Source: Betaproteobacteria bacterium UBA2293 (GTDB taxonomy: Bacteria > Pseudomonadota > Gammaproteobacteria > Burkholderiales > Rhodocyclaceae). From it: a stretch of 12,998 bases of DNA. The DNA lies in contig DDWF01000063.1 of assembly GCA_002345845.1 (NCBI GenBank), positions 9,918-22,915 on the forward strand, read 5' to 3'. Numbering within the stretch: position 1 is the first letter of the stretch; every line of letters begins with the position of its first letter. The position numbers and the translations under genes were made by a program. This document shows, piece after piece, positions 1 through 9,561 of the stretch. A model generated the notes under the pieces. The model made no database searches. It was not told where the DNA came from and worked only from the letters and a program-made list of their open reading frames with translations.

Positions 1-1322
1 AGACCGGCACCGGCAAGACGGCCGCGTTCACGCTGCCGATCCTGCAGCGCATCCTGCCCTTCGCCAGCAGCAGCCCGTCACCAGCCAAGCACCCGGTGCG
101 CGCCCTGATCCTGGCGCCGACGCGCGAACTGGCCATGCAGGTGTTCGAGTCGGTCAAGTCCTACAGCAAGCACACGCCAATCCGCGCCATGTGCGCCTAC
201 GGCGGCGTCGATATCAAGCCGCAGATCGCCGAACTGAAGAAGGGCGTCGAGATCCTCGTCGCCACCCCGGGCCGCCTGCTCGATCACGTCGAGAACAAGA
301 GCGTCAGCTTCAACTCCGTCCAGGCCCTGGTCCTCGACGAAGCCGACCGCATGCTCGACATGGGCTTCATCCCCGACGTCACCCGCATTCTCAACATGCT
401 GCCGCAGCAACGGCAGAGCCTGCTGTTCTCGGCGACCTTCTCGGAAGAAATCAAGAAGCTGGCCGACACCATGCTCAAGTCGCCGGTGCTGATCGAGGTC
501 GCCCGCCGCAACCAGGTCTCGGAAAACATCACCCATCGCGTGCATCCGGTTTCCGAATTCGGCAAGCGCGGCTTGTTGATCAAGCTGCTCAAATCCAGCG
601 AAATCCGCCAGTGTCTGGTGTTCATGCGCACCAAGCAGGGCTGCTCGCGGCTGACCCGCGAACTGCAGCGCGCCGGCATCAAGGCCGATGCCATCCACGG
701 CGACAAGAGCCAGCTCGACCGGATCAAGGCGCTCGAAGCATTCAAGAGCGGCCAGACCGATGCCCTGATCGCCACCGACGTTGCCGCCCGCGGCCTCGAC
801 GTCGATGACCTGCCTTACGTCATCAACTACGAACTGCCGCACACGCCGGAAGATTACGTACACCGCATCGGCCGCACCGGCCGTGCCGGCAAGCTGGGTA
901 ACGCCATCTCGCTGGTCAGCGCCCATGAAGTCGGCTACCTGGTCGATATCGAGAAGCTGATCAAGCGGCCGATCGAGCAGGTCGAAGTCGTCGGTTTTGA
1001 ACCGGAAGCGGAATACGAATACCCCCCGGGCAACAAGAAGCGGCGCAGCGCCCCGCCGGTCAAGGCACCGGTGGCCCAGCGTCCGGAACGCAGCGAACGC
1101 TCGGAACGACCGGAGCGCCATGAGCGTAGCGAACGTCAGGACCGGCGTCCGCCACGGCGCAATCCGATGATCGCTGCCGACGGCTTTGACTTCAGCAAGC
1201 CTTACGAAGACCTCTCCCCGCGTGGCGAAGTGCCGGACTCGCCACAGGCTCCGGCCAAGGCCGACCCGCACAAGCCGCGCAAGGTGGTTGCCGCCCTGCT
1301 CGGCGGCCTCGGCCGCAAGTAA
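1..1322 (+). CDS. rhlE: DEAD-box ATP-dependent RNA helicase, RhlE type (5' partial)
   Basis: RNA-dependent ATPase that unwinds short RNA duplexes; in bacteria this family works in ribosome assembly and RNA decay in the cytoplasm. The reading frame begins at base 3 and is open from the window edge, so the N-terminus with the Q motif is missing; about 439 residues are visible. Numbering from the edge: motif I TGTGKT at 1-6, PTRELA near 39-44, DEAD at 112-115, SAT at 143-145, and the helicase C domain ending in HRIGRTGRAG at 287-296. A charged tail follows with runs of ERSER/RPER (about residues 360-385), then FDFSKPYE and a hydrophobic end VAALLGGLGRK. Basic tails like this are common in proteobacterial RhlE and help bind RNA. 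RhlE is chosen over SrmB, DbpA or CsdA from the TAAFTLPIL start and the tail; the exact paralogue is less certain. A strong terminator follows 24 bases after the stop. Confidence 0.9.
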   Translation, partial: TGTGKTAAFTLPILQRILPFASSSPSPAKHPVRALILAPTRELAMQVFESVKSYSKHTPIRAMCAYGGVDIKPQIAELKKGVEILVATPGRLLDHVENKSVSFNSVQALVLDEADRMLDMGFIPDVTRILNMLPQQRQSLLFSATFSEEIKKLADTMLKSPVLIEVARRNQVSENITHRVHPVSEFGKRGLLIKLLKSSEIRQCLVFMRTKQGCSRLTRELQRAGIKADAIHGDKSQLDRIKALEAFKSGQTDALIATDVAARGLDVDDLPYVINYELPHTPEDYVHRIGRTGRAGKLGNAISLVSAHEVGYLVDIEKLIKRPIEQVEVVGFEPEAEYEYPPGNKKRRSAPPVKAPVAQRPERSERSERPERHERSERQDRRPPRRNPMIAADGFDFSKPYEDLSPRGEVPDSPQAPAKADPHKPRKVVAALLGGLGRK

Positions 1323-1345
1323 TCCGCCACTGACCGCAGCAATGC

Positions 1346-1371
1346 AAAAAGCGCCCCGAGGGCGCTTTTTT
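1346..1371. terminator. Bidirectional intrinsic terminator
   Basis: A perfect inverted repeat: AAAAAGCGCCC at 1346-1356, a 3-base loop, and GGGCGCTTTTT at 1360-1370, with one further T. The GC core has 6 pairs and the A/T arms give a U-run on either strand, so it can end the rightward helicase transcript and the leftward phosphatase transcript. The phosphatase stop codon (TAA, 1372-1370 on the minus strand) lies in the edge of the hairpin arm. Confidence 0.9.
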
Positions 1372-2173
1372 ATTGGTTTGGCGGCCGGGCGACAAAACCG
1401 GGTGGTGGTGCCGGCTTGGCCGGCGCCTCGGCCTCGACCAGTTTGACGATGGCCAGCGACAGATTGTCACCGCCCCCTTTGGCGCGCTTGCGGGCGGCAT
1501 CAATCAGCAGTTCGCAGGCCTGGCGGGCCGAATTGTCGGCGATGATGGCCGCCAGTTCGGCATCGTCGAAGTAGCCCCACAGGCCGTCCGAGCAGAGCAC
1601 GAAGGCATCGCCAGCAACCAGATCGGCGGACTCGGAAAAATCGAATTTCGGCTCGTCCTGACCACCCAGCGAAGTCAGCAACACGTTGCGGTTCGGGTGG
1701 GTCAGCGCCTGCTCCGGCGTGATCCGGCCAGTGGCGACCAGATGCTCGACGTAGGAATGGTCGACCGAACGATGCACCAACTGGCGACCGCGAAAATGAT
1801 AAAGACGGCTGTCCCCGCAATGCGCCCAGGTCACCTTGCCGGGCTGCAGCAGCATCATGACGGCAGTGCTGTGCGGATCCTTCTCGTTCATGAAGCGCGA
1901 GGCCTTGATCATGGTATGCGCCTCGCGCATGCTGTTTTCCAGCATGCAGCGCGGACTCTCGTCTTCCGGCGCGAAGTGGTCGAGATTATTTTTTGACGTA
2001 TGGATCACCTGCTCGGCGGCCAGGGCGCCGCCGGTGTGCCCGCCCATGCCGTCGGCAACGACGGCCAGGGCAACCCCCCGCCGACGCGAATGCGGCAGGA
2101 TCGCCACCCGATCCTGCTGTTCCTTGCGATCTCCCTGATGCTGTGCCGCACAGGCATCGATTGTTATCGGCAT
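1370..2173 (-). CDS. PP2C-family serine/threonine protein phosphatase
   Basis: Metal-dependent (Mn/Mg) phosphatase that removes phosphate from Ser/Thr residues of proteins; cytoplasmic, 267 residues, close to the Stp/PppA single-domain length. Visible PP2C motifs in order: D21 in EQQDR, VVADGMGG at 38-45 with metal ligand D41, HCGDSRLY at 118-125, LCSDGLWG at 193-200 with D196, and GGGDNLSL at 233-240 with D236. No membrane segment or sensor domain is seen; the C-terminus is a short Pro/Ala-rich tail. The start is fixed by a strong Shine-Dalgarno (AAGGAGG) 4 bases upstream. It lies 60 bases after the HDOD gene on the same strand and could be read from that operon or from its own weak promoter. 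No Ser/Thr kinase is in the window, so its substrate is unknown. Confidence 0.93.
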   Translation of the reverse strand: MPITIDACAAQHQGDRKEQQDRVAILPHSRRRGVALAVVADGMGGHTGGALAAEQVIHTSKNNLDHFAPEDESPRCMLENSMREAHTMIKASRFMNEKDPHSTAVMMLLQPGKVTWAHCGDSRLYHFRGRQLVHRSVDHSYVEHLVATGRITPEQALTHPNRNVLLTSLGGQDEPKFDFSESADLVAGDAFVLCSDGLWGYFDDAELAAIIADNSARQACELLIDAARKRAKGGGDNLSLAIVKLVEAEAPAKPAPPPGFVARPPNQ

Positions 2174-2177
2174 CCCC

Positions 2178-2184
2178 CCTCCTT
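2178..2184 (-). promoter_or_regulatory. Strong Shine-Dalgarno for the PP2C phosphatase
   Basis: On the minus strand AAGGAGG is followed by GGGG and then ATG. It is an almost perfect anti-16S match at slightly short spacing and decides the start at 2173. Its strength suggests the phosphatase is translated independently of the upstream HDOD gene. Confidence 0.8.
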
Positions 2185-2196
2185 TGCGGCGAAAAG

Positions 2197-2226
2197 GTTA
2201 TCACGAAAGGCGGAAAAGCCGATCAA
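2197..2226 (-). promoter_or_regulatory. Possible sigma70 promoter for the PP2C phosphatase
   Basis: On the minus strand TTGATC (2226-2221, 4 of 6 to TTGACA) and GATAAC (2202-2197, 4 of 6 to TATAAT) are 18 bases apart, in the 60-base gap between the HDOD stop and the phosphatase start. The match is modest and could be chance. I see no terminator in this gap, so read-through from the glc operon is equally possible. Confidence 0.3.
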
Positions 2227-2233
2227 CACTGTG

Positions 2234-3133
2234 TCATCCGGGGGCATCGCCGGCCGCGGCGTGAAACCGTTCAAGCACGATATCGACGAATTCCGGCAAG
2301 CCGTCCTCGGCCAGGCCGAGCTCACCCAGCACATCCGCCTGGATCACTGCCCATTCGCTGTTCTCGCCTTGTTGCAACCGATGATAGAACTCGATCGCCA
2401 GCTGCAGGATCGCCGCCATGGTGCGTGCTTCCTCCAGGCCGGGCTCGCGGATCAGGTGGTGATAGCGGATGGCGTTGCAGATGAAGCCGGGCAAGCGCCA
2501 GTGACGGGCGACCAGGTAGCCGACGACGCAGTGATCGGCGTTGTATTTGCGGTCTTCGGCGGCAAGGTCGATCCAGCGCCCGGCGATGCCGAGCTTCATG
2601 TCGGCGCAGTAGGACGGGAAGCGCTGCATCAGCAGTGGCACGCCGCAGTCGTGGAAAATGCCGGCCAGGTAGGCCTGGTCGGGAAAGATGTTGCATACCG
2701 CGACGCGCTCATCGGCGATCAGCATGGCCAGCTGGCCAACCGCCTGCGAGCGCGCCCAGAAGGCTTCGTAGACCGCCCGGTTGCTACGGATGTCCCCGGC
2801 CCCAGCGAGGGCGATGGCCTGCACCAGGTTGAAGGTCTGCTCGACGCCGATGACCTGCAGGATCTGCTCGACCGACGCGAATTTCGGATGCTGCCGGTAG
2901 GCACCGCCACCGACCAGGCGGAACAGCATCGCCGCCAGACCCGGATCCTGGTTGATGACGCGAGCCAGCCGGCGGACATCGCGCTCCTGGCGCTGCATCA
3001 ACTGGCGCAGTTCGGTCAATACCCGTGGCTGGGCCGGAATCCTGACGCCGCCGGCGAGCAGGCGGCGGATCAGGCTGGCCTCATCGTCGCCCATCGTCCG
3101 CAGGATCTCGCTGACGGAATGTCCTTCGCTCAT
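2234..3133 (-). CDS. HDOD-domain signalling/regulatory protein
   Basis: HDOD domains are relatives of the HD phosphohydrolase fold that usually lack full catalytic metal sites and act as regulatory or scaffold modules in two-component, chemotaxis and c-di-GMP networks. The protein has 299 residues. The HDOD domain covers about residues 20-235: RIPAQPRVLTELRQL, the INQDPGLAAML helix at 60-70, a GIFHDCGVPLL core with H161-D162, and a C-terminal DHCVVGYLVARHWRLP...AIRYHH stretch at 200-226. No receiver, GGDEF, EAL or membrane segment is attached. The ATG at 3133 overlaps the glcF stop in an ATGA, with GAGG 7 bases upstream (3141-3144 on the plus strand), so translation is probably coupled to glcF; the longer open frame upstream only shadows glcF. 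Being the fourth gene of a glycolate oxidase operon is unusual for this family. Its exact function is unknown. Confidence 0.9.
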   Translation of the reverse strand: MSEGHSVSEILRTMGDDEASLIRRLLAGGVRIPAQPRVLTELRQLMQRQERDVRRLARVINQDPGLAAMLFRLVGGGAYRQHPKFASVEQILQVIGVEQTFNLVQAIALAGAGDIRSNRAVYEAFWARSQAVGQLAMLIADERVAVCNIFPDQAYLAGIFHDCGVPLLMQRFPSYCADMKLGIAGRWIDLAAEDRKYNADHCVVGYLVARHWRLPGFICNAIRYHHLIREPGLEEARTMAAILQLAIEFYHRLQQGENSEWAVIQADVLGELGLAEDGLPEFVDIVLERFHAAAGDAPG

Positions 3134-4359
3134 TGCATTGCCTCGTCGATCAGTTCCACCCAGTGCCGCACCGGCAGCGTGCTGCCGGCCTGCAGATGGG
3201 TCAGGCAGCCGATGTTGGCGGTCGCCACCACGGCCGGACCGCCGGCATGCAGGGCGGTCAGCTTGTTGCTGCGCAAACGCTGCGCCAGCTCCGGCTGCAG
3301 TACCGCGTAGGTGCCGGCCGAGCCGCAGCACAGATGGCCGTCGGCAACCGGCGTCAGCTCGTAGCCGGCAGCCGTCAGCAGCTGTTCGATGACGCCGCGG
3401 ATCTGCAGACCATGCTGCAGCGTGCACGGCGAATGGAACGCCAGCCGGCCACGCGCCGCCGGCTTGAGCAGCGGGCGCAGGCATTCGCCTTCGGCGGCGA
3501 CGATCTCGGCCGGATCACGGCACAGGGTGCTGATACGTGCAGCCTTTTCGGCATAGGCCGGGTCGTCGGCCAGAATATGGCCGTAGTCGCGAACCTGCAC
3601 GCCGCAGCCGGAGGCAGTGACGACGATGGCTTCGACGCCGGCGTCGACATGCGGCCACCAGGCGTCGATATTGCGCCGCATGTCGTCACGCGCTGGCTCG
3701 GCATCGTTCAGGTGATGACGAACGGCGCCGCAGCAGCCGGCCTTCGCCTCGGCAAACAGTTCGATGCCCAGGCGGTCGAGCAGGCGCGCCGTCGCCGCAT
3801 TGATATTGGGCGCCAGCGCCGGCTGCACGCAACCAGCCAGCACCAGCATGCGCCGCGGGTGCCCGGCCTTGGCTGGCCATGGCCCGGCTGCGACGGTCTG
3901 CGGCGGCAGCTTGTCGGCCAGACTATTCGGCAGCAGCGGGCGCACTGCTCGGCCAAGGCCGACGGCCAGGGCAAACAGTTGCGGTCGCGGCAGCACCGCC
4001 TTGAGCAGCGTGCGCGGCAGCGCTTCGCGCAGCGGCCGCTGCAGCTTGCTCTCCAGCACCTGGCGGCCGATGTCGAGCAGATGGCTGTACTTGACGCCCG
4101 ACGGACAGGTCGTTTCGCAGGAACGACAGGTCAGGCAGCGATCCAGATGCAGGCGTGTCTTCTCGGTGACTTCCTTGCCTTCGAGCACCTGCTTGATCAG
4201 GTAGATGCGTCCGCGCGGTCCGTCCAGCTCATCGCCGAGCAACTGGTAGGTCGGACAGGTGGCGGTGCAGAAACCGCAATGCACGCATTTGCGCAGGATC
4301 TCGCCGGCGACCTCGCCGGCATGGGTATCGCGGATGAAATCGGCGAGCTGGGTTTCCAT
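3130..4359 (-). CDS. glcF: Glycolate oxidase iron-sulfur subunit GlcF
   Basis: Electron-transfer subunit of the membrane-associated glycolate oxidase (glycolate to glyoxylate); it takes electrons from the flavin subunits towards the quinone pool. It has 409 residues, the usual length. Two [4Fe-4S] motifs of the form CxxCxxCxxxC are at C25/C28/C31/C35-P and C75/C78/C81/C85-P. The C-terminal half has two CCG (DUF3390-type cysteine-rich) domains, seen as LVLAGCVQP...AGCCGAVRHH and FHSPCTLQHG...HLCCGSAGTY. The ATG at 4359 shares its A with the glcE stop (TGATG) and is preceded by GGAG, so the two are translationally coupled. The open frame continues upstream to 4848, but that extension lies over glcE and has no homologous content. 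The stop overlaps the HDOD start. Confidence 0.96.
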   Translation of the reverse strand: METQLADFIRDTHAGEVAGEILRKCVHCGFCTATCPTYQLLGDELDGPRGRIYLIKQVLEGKEVTEKTRLHLDRCLTCRSCETTCPSGVKYSHLLDIGRQVLESKLQRPLREALPRTLLKAVLPRPQLFALAVGLGRAVRPLLPNSLADKLPPQTVAAGPWPAKAGHPRRMLVLAGCVQPALAPNINAATARLLDRLGIELFAEAKAGCCGAVRHHLNDAEPARDDMRRNIDAWWPHVDAGVEAIVVTASGCGVQVRDYGHILADDPAYAEKAARISTLCRDPAEIVAAEGECLRPLLKPAARGRLAFHSPCTLQHGLQIRGVIEQLLTAAGYELTPVADGHLCCGSAGTYAVLQPELAQRLRSNKLTALHAGGPAVVATANIGCLTHLQAGSTLPVRHWVELIDEAMQ

Positions 4360-5414
4360 CAGAACTCCGCGTACAGACGACCGGGATTGAGGATGCCGCG
4401 CGGGTCGAAGGCTTTTTTCAGACGCCGGTGCAGTGCCAGCAGGGCTGGCGACAGCGGCGCGAAAGCGCCTTCCAGACAGCGCAGCGATTCCGCTGCCCGG
4501 TAGAGCACGGCATGGCCACCGGCCGCCGCGGCGGCGGCCCGCACTACGGCCGGCTCGGCGTCGGTGACATACCAGCGCAGCCCGCCGCCCCACTCGATGG
4601 CACGCAGACCGTCGAGGGCCAGCGGCGGCGTCGTCGAGGGCAGCGCCAGGCGCCACAGCGTCGGGCCGGCGTAGGCCGCGTGCGTCTGTTCGCGCACGGC
4701 CTGCCACCAGGCGGCCGCCCCCGGCGACACCTGGCCAGCAAGTGTTCGGCAAGCCGCGGCAACGGCTGCCTCGGCCCCGGACAGGCGCAGCCACAAGCGA
4801 TTGTCGAACCAGAACGAGGCCGACAGCGGCAGCGGCTGGCCGCCCCATTCGTTCAGCCGGCGGATGGCTTCCGCCTCGTCGCAGGCGAATTCCAGCGTCG
4901 CCTCGGCGACCGGCCGCGGCAGCACCTTCAGCGTCGCCTCGGCGATCACGCCGAGGGTGCCCAGACTGCCGGCGATGAAACGTGAGACATCGTAGCCGGC
5001 GACGTTCTTCATCACCTGGCCGCCGAAGTCCAGCACCTGCCCCGTGCCATCGACCAGCTTGATGCCGAGCACGAAGTCGCGCACCGCCCCGGCCTGCTGC
5101 CGACGCGGCCCGGAGAGGCCGGCGGCGATGGCACCGCCGAGTGTTGCCCCGGTGAAATGCGGCGGCTCAAAAGCCAGCATCTGCCCTTCCTCGGCCAGCT
5201 CCGCCTCGATCTCACTCAGCGGCGTGCCGCATTTGGCGGTGACGTACAGCTCGGTCGGCTCGTAGGCGACGATGCCGCAATGGCCGCTGAGGTCGAGCAC
5301 CTCGCCGGCCAGCAGGCCGCCGTAGAAATCCTTGCTGCCGGCGCCGCGCAGGCGCAGCGGGGTATGGCCTTCGTAGGCCGCGCGGACGGCGGCGACGATG
5401 TCGTCAAGCTGCAT
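4359..5414 (-). CDS. glcE: Glycolate oxidase FAD-binding subunit GlcE
   Basis: Second flavin subunit of glycolate oxidase, required with GlcD and GlcF for activity. It has 351 residues, matching the family. The N-terminal FAD-binding (PCMH-type) domain shows LRLRGAGSKDFYGG at about 20-33, PPHFTGATLGGAIAAGLSGP at 84-103 and a QVMKNVAGYDVSRFIAGSLGTLG stretch at 133-155; the C-terminus has the FDPRGILNPGRLY ending shared with GlcD-like proteins. It is shorter than GlcD and lacks that protein's oxidase C-domain histidine motifs, as expected for GlcE. The ATG at 5414 overlaps the glcD stop by one base (TGATG) and has no clear Shine-Dalgarno, so it probably relies on coupling to glcD. Confidence 0.95.
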   Translation of the reverse strand: MQLDDIVAAVRAAYEGHTPLRLRGAGSKDFYGGLLAGEVLDLSGHCGIVAYEPTELYVTAKCGTPLSEIEAELAEEGQMLAFEPPHFTGATLGGAIAAGLSGPRRQQAGAVRDFVLGIKLVDGTGQVLDFGGQVMKNVAGYDVSRFIAGSLGTLGVIAEATLKVLPRPVAEATLEFACDEAEAIRRLNEWGGQPLPLSASFWFDNRLWLRLSGAEAAVAAACRTLAGQVSPGAAAWWQAVREQTHAAYAGPTLWRLALPSTTPPLALDGLRAIEWGGGLRWYVTDAEPAVVRAAAAAAGGHAVLYRAAESLRCLEGAFAPLSPALLALHRRLKKAFDPRGILNPGRLYAEF

Positions 5415-6895
5415 CAGAAACGGTCCAGTTCGGGAAATTTGAGGTCGCCGTGATGCACGTGCATGCGCCCGTATTCGGCACAGCGGTGCAGACTGGGCAC
5501 GGCCTTGCCGGGATTGAGCAAGCCGCTTTCGTCGAAGGCCGCCTTGACCCGGCGGAAGGCCTCGAGCTCCGGCGTCGCGAACTGCACGCACATCTGGTTG
5601 ATTTTCTCGATGCCGACGCCGTGCTCACCGGTGATCGAACCGCCCAGCGCCACCGACAGCTCCAGGATTTCGGCACCGAAGGCCTCGGCCCAGCGCCACT
5701 CGCCGGGTTTGGCGGCGTCGTACATGATCAGCGGATGCAGATTGCCGTCGCCGGCATGGAAGACGTTGGCACAGCGCAGGCCGTACTTGTGCTCCATCTC
5801 GGCAATGGCCGACAGCATCTCGGCCAGGCGCTTGCGGGGAATCGTCCCGTCCATGCAGTAATAGTCCGGAGTGATCCGCCCGACCGCCGGGAAGGCCGCC
5901 TTGCGCCCGGCCCAGAAACGCAGGCGTTCGGCCTCCGAGCGCGACACGCGAACTTCGCTGGCGCCGGCAGTAGTCAGCACGGCGGTGACGCGAGCGATCT
6001 CCTCGGCCACCTCCTCCGGCGTGCCATCCGACTCGCAGAGCAGGATGGCCGCGGCATTGAGGTCGTAGCCGGCCTTGACGAAAGGTTCGACGGCGGCGGT
6101 CGCCGCCTTGTCCATCATCTCCAGACCAGCCGGGATGATGCCGGCAGCGATGATCGCCGCCACCGCTTCACCCGCCTTGGCCACGTCGTTGAACGAGGCC
6201 ATCACCACCTGCGCCAGTTCCGGCTTGGGCACCAGCTTGACGGTGACTTCGGTGACCACGCCGAGCATGCCTTCGGAGCCGATGAGCAGGGCCAACAGAT
6301 CGTAGCCCGGCGCATCCGGCGCTGCGCCGCCGATCTCGAAGACCTCGCCCTCAATGCTGACGACGCGCAAGCGCAGCACGTTATGCACGGTCAGGCCGTA
6401 TTTCAGGCAGTGCACGCCGCCCGAATTCTCGGCGACGTTGCCGCCCAGCGTGCAGGCGATCTGCGACGACGGATCGGGCGCGTAATAGAGGCCGAACGGC
6501 GCCGCCGCTTCCGATACCGCCAGGTTGCGTACGCCGGGCTGGACCACCGCCAGGCGTGCGTCGCGGTCGACGCGCAGGATCTTGTTGAAGCGCGCCAGCG
6601 ACAGCACGACCCCCTGGGCATGTGGCATCGCGCCACCGGAGAGGCCGGTGCCGGCACCACGGGCGACCACCGGCACGCCCAGCTGGTGGCAATTGCGCAG
6701 CACGTCGATGACCTGGCCCTCGGTCTCCGGCAGGCAGACGGCCAGCGGCAACTCGCGGTAGGCGGTGAGGCCATCGCATTCGTAGGGACGCAGATCCTCT
6801 TCGGCGCTGAGCAGGCAATGCGCCGGCAGGATCAGCTGCAGGCGGCGCAGCAGGTTGGCGCGGTCGGTGGCGAAGCTGGGTTCGGGTGGGTGCAT
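5414..6895 (-). CDS. glcD: Glycolate oxidase catalytic FAD subunit GlcD
   Basis: Catalytic flavoprotein of glycolate oxidase: oxidises glycolate (and often D-lactate) to glyoxylate. It has 493 residues from the chosen ATG, close to the 499 of E. coli GlcD, with near-continuous resemblance. The PCMH FAD domain has VARGAGTGLSGGA at 78-90 and the YYAPDPSSQIACTLGGNVAE region around 137-156; the FAD-oxidase C domain has ERLRFWAGRKAAFPAVGRITP, FHAGDGNLHPL and GEHGVG, and the end is LHRCAEYGRMHVHHGDL. The frame also allows a GTG at 6928; neither start has a clear Shine-Dalgarno. The ATG at 6895 is preferred because it fits the family N-terminus better. It is the first gene of the glcDEF-HDOD operon and divergent from the diguanylate cyclase. 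No glcC-type regulator is adjacent. Confidence 0.96.
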   Translation of the reverse strand: MHPPEPSFATDRANLLRRLQLILPAHCLLSAEEDLRPYECDGLTAYRELPLAVCLPETEGQVIDVLRNCHQLGVPVVARGAGTGLSGGAMPHAQGVVLSLARFNKILRVDRDARLAVVQPGVRNLAVSEAAAPFGLYYAPDPSSQIACTLGGNVAENSGGVHCLKYGLTVHNVLRLRVVSIEGEVFEIGGAAPDAPGYDLLALLIGSEGMLGVVTEVTVKLVPKPELAQVVMASFNDVAKAGEAVAAIIAAGIIPAGLEMMDKAATAAVEPFVKAGYDLNAAAILLCESDGTPEEVAEEIARVTAVLTTAGASEVRVSRSEAERLRFWAGRKAAFPAVGRITPDYYCMDGTIPRKRLAEMLSAIAEMEHKYGLRCANVFHAGDGNLHPLIMYDAAKPGEWRWAEAFGAEILELSVALGGSITGEHGVGIEKINQMCVQFATPELEAFRRVKAAFDESGLLNPGKAVPSLHRCAEYGRMHVHHGDLKFPELDRF

Positions 6896-6989
6896 CGCGG
6901 CATTGTAAACCGATGGCAGACTCGCCACACAGCCGCAGAAAATCGGACATCCGGCGGAAAAATCACGTCAGCATTGCCCGCGCGGCACC

Positions 6990-6995
6990 TATAAT
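6990..6995 (+). promoter_or_regulatory. Consensus -10 box upstream of the diguanylate cyclase gene
   Basis: A perfect TATAAT lies 50 bases before the cyclase ATG, in the 150-base gap between the divergent glcD and cyclase starts. The -35 at 17-base spacing (GTCAGC, 6967-6972) is poor, so the promoter may need an activator. No convincing leftward promoter for glcD was found in the same gap. Confidence 0.55.
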
Positions 6996-7030
6996 GCACC
7001 GCCAAAAACGCAAATACTCCCGGCAAATCA

Positions 7031-7036
7031 AAGGAG
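7031..7036 (+). promoter_or_regulatory. Shine-Dalgarno of the diguanylate cyclase
   Basis: AAGGAG, 9 bases before the ATG at 7046, fixes the start of the cyclase. Confidence 0.75.
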
Positions 7037-7045
7037 AAGCAGCGC

Positions 7046-8319
<1,274 letters not shown>

Positions 8320-8323
<4 letters not shown>

Positions 8324-9561
8324 GCCAGCAGGATCGCCCGGAAGTCGTTGACGTTGGTCCGCGTCGGCCCGGTGACCAGCAGGTCGCCGAGGCCGGCGAA
8401 GAAACCCCAGGCGTCATTGCCAGCCAGATGAGCGGCGGCATCGAGGCCGAGCGCCTGCGCCCGGGCCAGGGTATCCGGCCCGATGAAGGCGCCGGCATTG
8501 TCCTCGCTGCCGTCGATACCGTCGGTGTCGGCCGCCAATGCGTGGACGCCGGGCGCGCCGGCGAGAGCCTGCGCCAAAGCGAGCAGGAATTCCGTATTGC
8601 GCCCGCCGCGACCGTTGCCGCGTACCGTCACCGTCGTCTCGCCGCCGGAGAGCAGCACGCACGGTCGCGCGCCAGGCTGGGCCAGCGCCTGAGCGGCCAT
8701 GTCGGCGGCTACCGTACGCGCTTCGCCTTCGATGGCATCGCCGAGGATCACTGGCGTCAGGCCCAACCGGCGCGCTTCCGCGGCGGCCGCTTCGAGCATC
8801 TGCCGCGGGCTGGCAACCAGCCGGAACTCGGCGGCGGCCAGACGCCGATCGCCGGGCTTCGGCGTTTCCAGCTCACCGGCCGCCAAGCGGCGGCGAAGGT
8901 CGTCGTCGATGGCGATGCCGTAGTGGTCAAGGATCGCCAGGGCTTCGGCAGAGGTCGTCGGATCGGCTACCGTCGGGCCGGAGGCGATCACCGCCGGGTC
9001 GTCGCCGGGCACGTCGGAAATGGCCAGGGTCAGCACCGCTGCAGGCCAGGCAGCAGCGGCCAACCGGCCGCCCTTGATCGCCGACAGGTGCTTGCGCACG
9101 CAGTTGATTTCACCGATGGCGGCACCACATTTGAGCAGGGCGGTAGTGAGTGCCCGCTTGCCGGCCAGCGTAACGCCGGCGGCCGGGGCCGCCAGCAGCG
9201 CCGAGCCACCGCCGGAGATCAGCGCCAGCACGCGGTCGCCCGCCGCCAACCCCTGCACCTTCTCCAGGATGCGCTGCGCCGCCGCCGCGCCGGCCGCATC
9301 GGGCACCGGATGCGCAGCCTCGACGATTTCGATGCGCGAACACGGCATGCCATGGCCGTAACGGGTGACGACCAGACCATCGAGCGGCCCCGACCAGTGT
9401 TCCTCGACGGCCCGCGCCATCGCCGCCGAGGCTTTGCCGGCGCCGATGACGATCAGCCGCCCGCCGTCATCGACCGGCAAGTACGGCGGCAGGCAGCGGG
9501 CCGGATCGGCAGCGGCGATGGCGGCATCGAACAGCCGCCGCAGGATGGCGCGCGGAGTCAT
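8320..9561 (-). CDS. Glycerate 2-kinase, MOFRL/DUF4147 family (often annotated TtuD)
   Basis: Phosphorylates D-glycerate with ATP to 2-phosphoglycerate, feeding glyoxylate-derived carbon into glycolysis. Members of this family are often labelled hydroxypyruvate reductase TtuD, but they lack a dehydrogenase fold and the kinase role is better supported. It has 413 residues, the family length. The N-terminal domain shows VIGAGKASAAMA at 38-49 and LISGGGSALLAAP at 114-126, followed by CVRKHLSAIKGGRLA and ISDVPGDDPAVIASGPT. The C-terminal MOFRL domain has LLSGGETTVTVRGNGRGGRN and ADTDGIDGSEDNAGAF. The ATG at 9561 overlaps the hyi stop in an ATGA, so the pair forms a coupled operon with hyi upstream. 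It has no clear Shine-Dalgarno. The stop lies in TTAA shared with the convergent cyclase. Confidence 0.92.

Noticed and set aside
78..1271. 397-aa minus-strand open frame
   Set aside because: Antisense shadow of the RNA helicase, caused by high GC; composition is unlike a real protein family.
2000..3310. 436-aa plus-strand open frame
   Set aside because: Antisense to the HDOD, phosphatase and glcF genes, which have clear family motifs.
3133..4503. 456-aa plus-strand open frame
   Set aside because: Antisense shadow of glcF.
6902..6907. TACAAT on the minus strand just before glcD as a -10 box
   Set aside because: Only 6 bases separate it from the chosen ATG, which would need a nearly leaderless mRNA, and it has no -35.
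5450..6994. 514-aa plus-strand open frame
   Set aside because: Antisense shadow of glcD; no recognisable domain.
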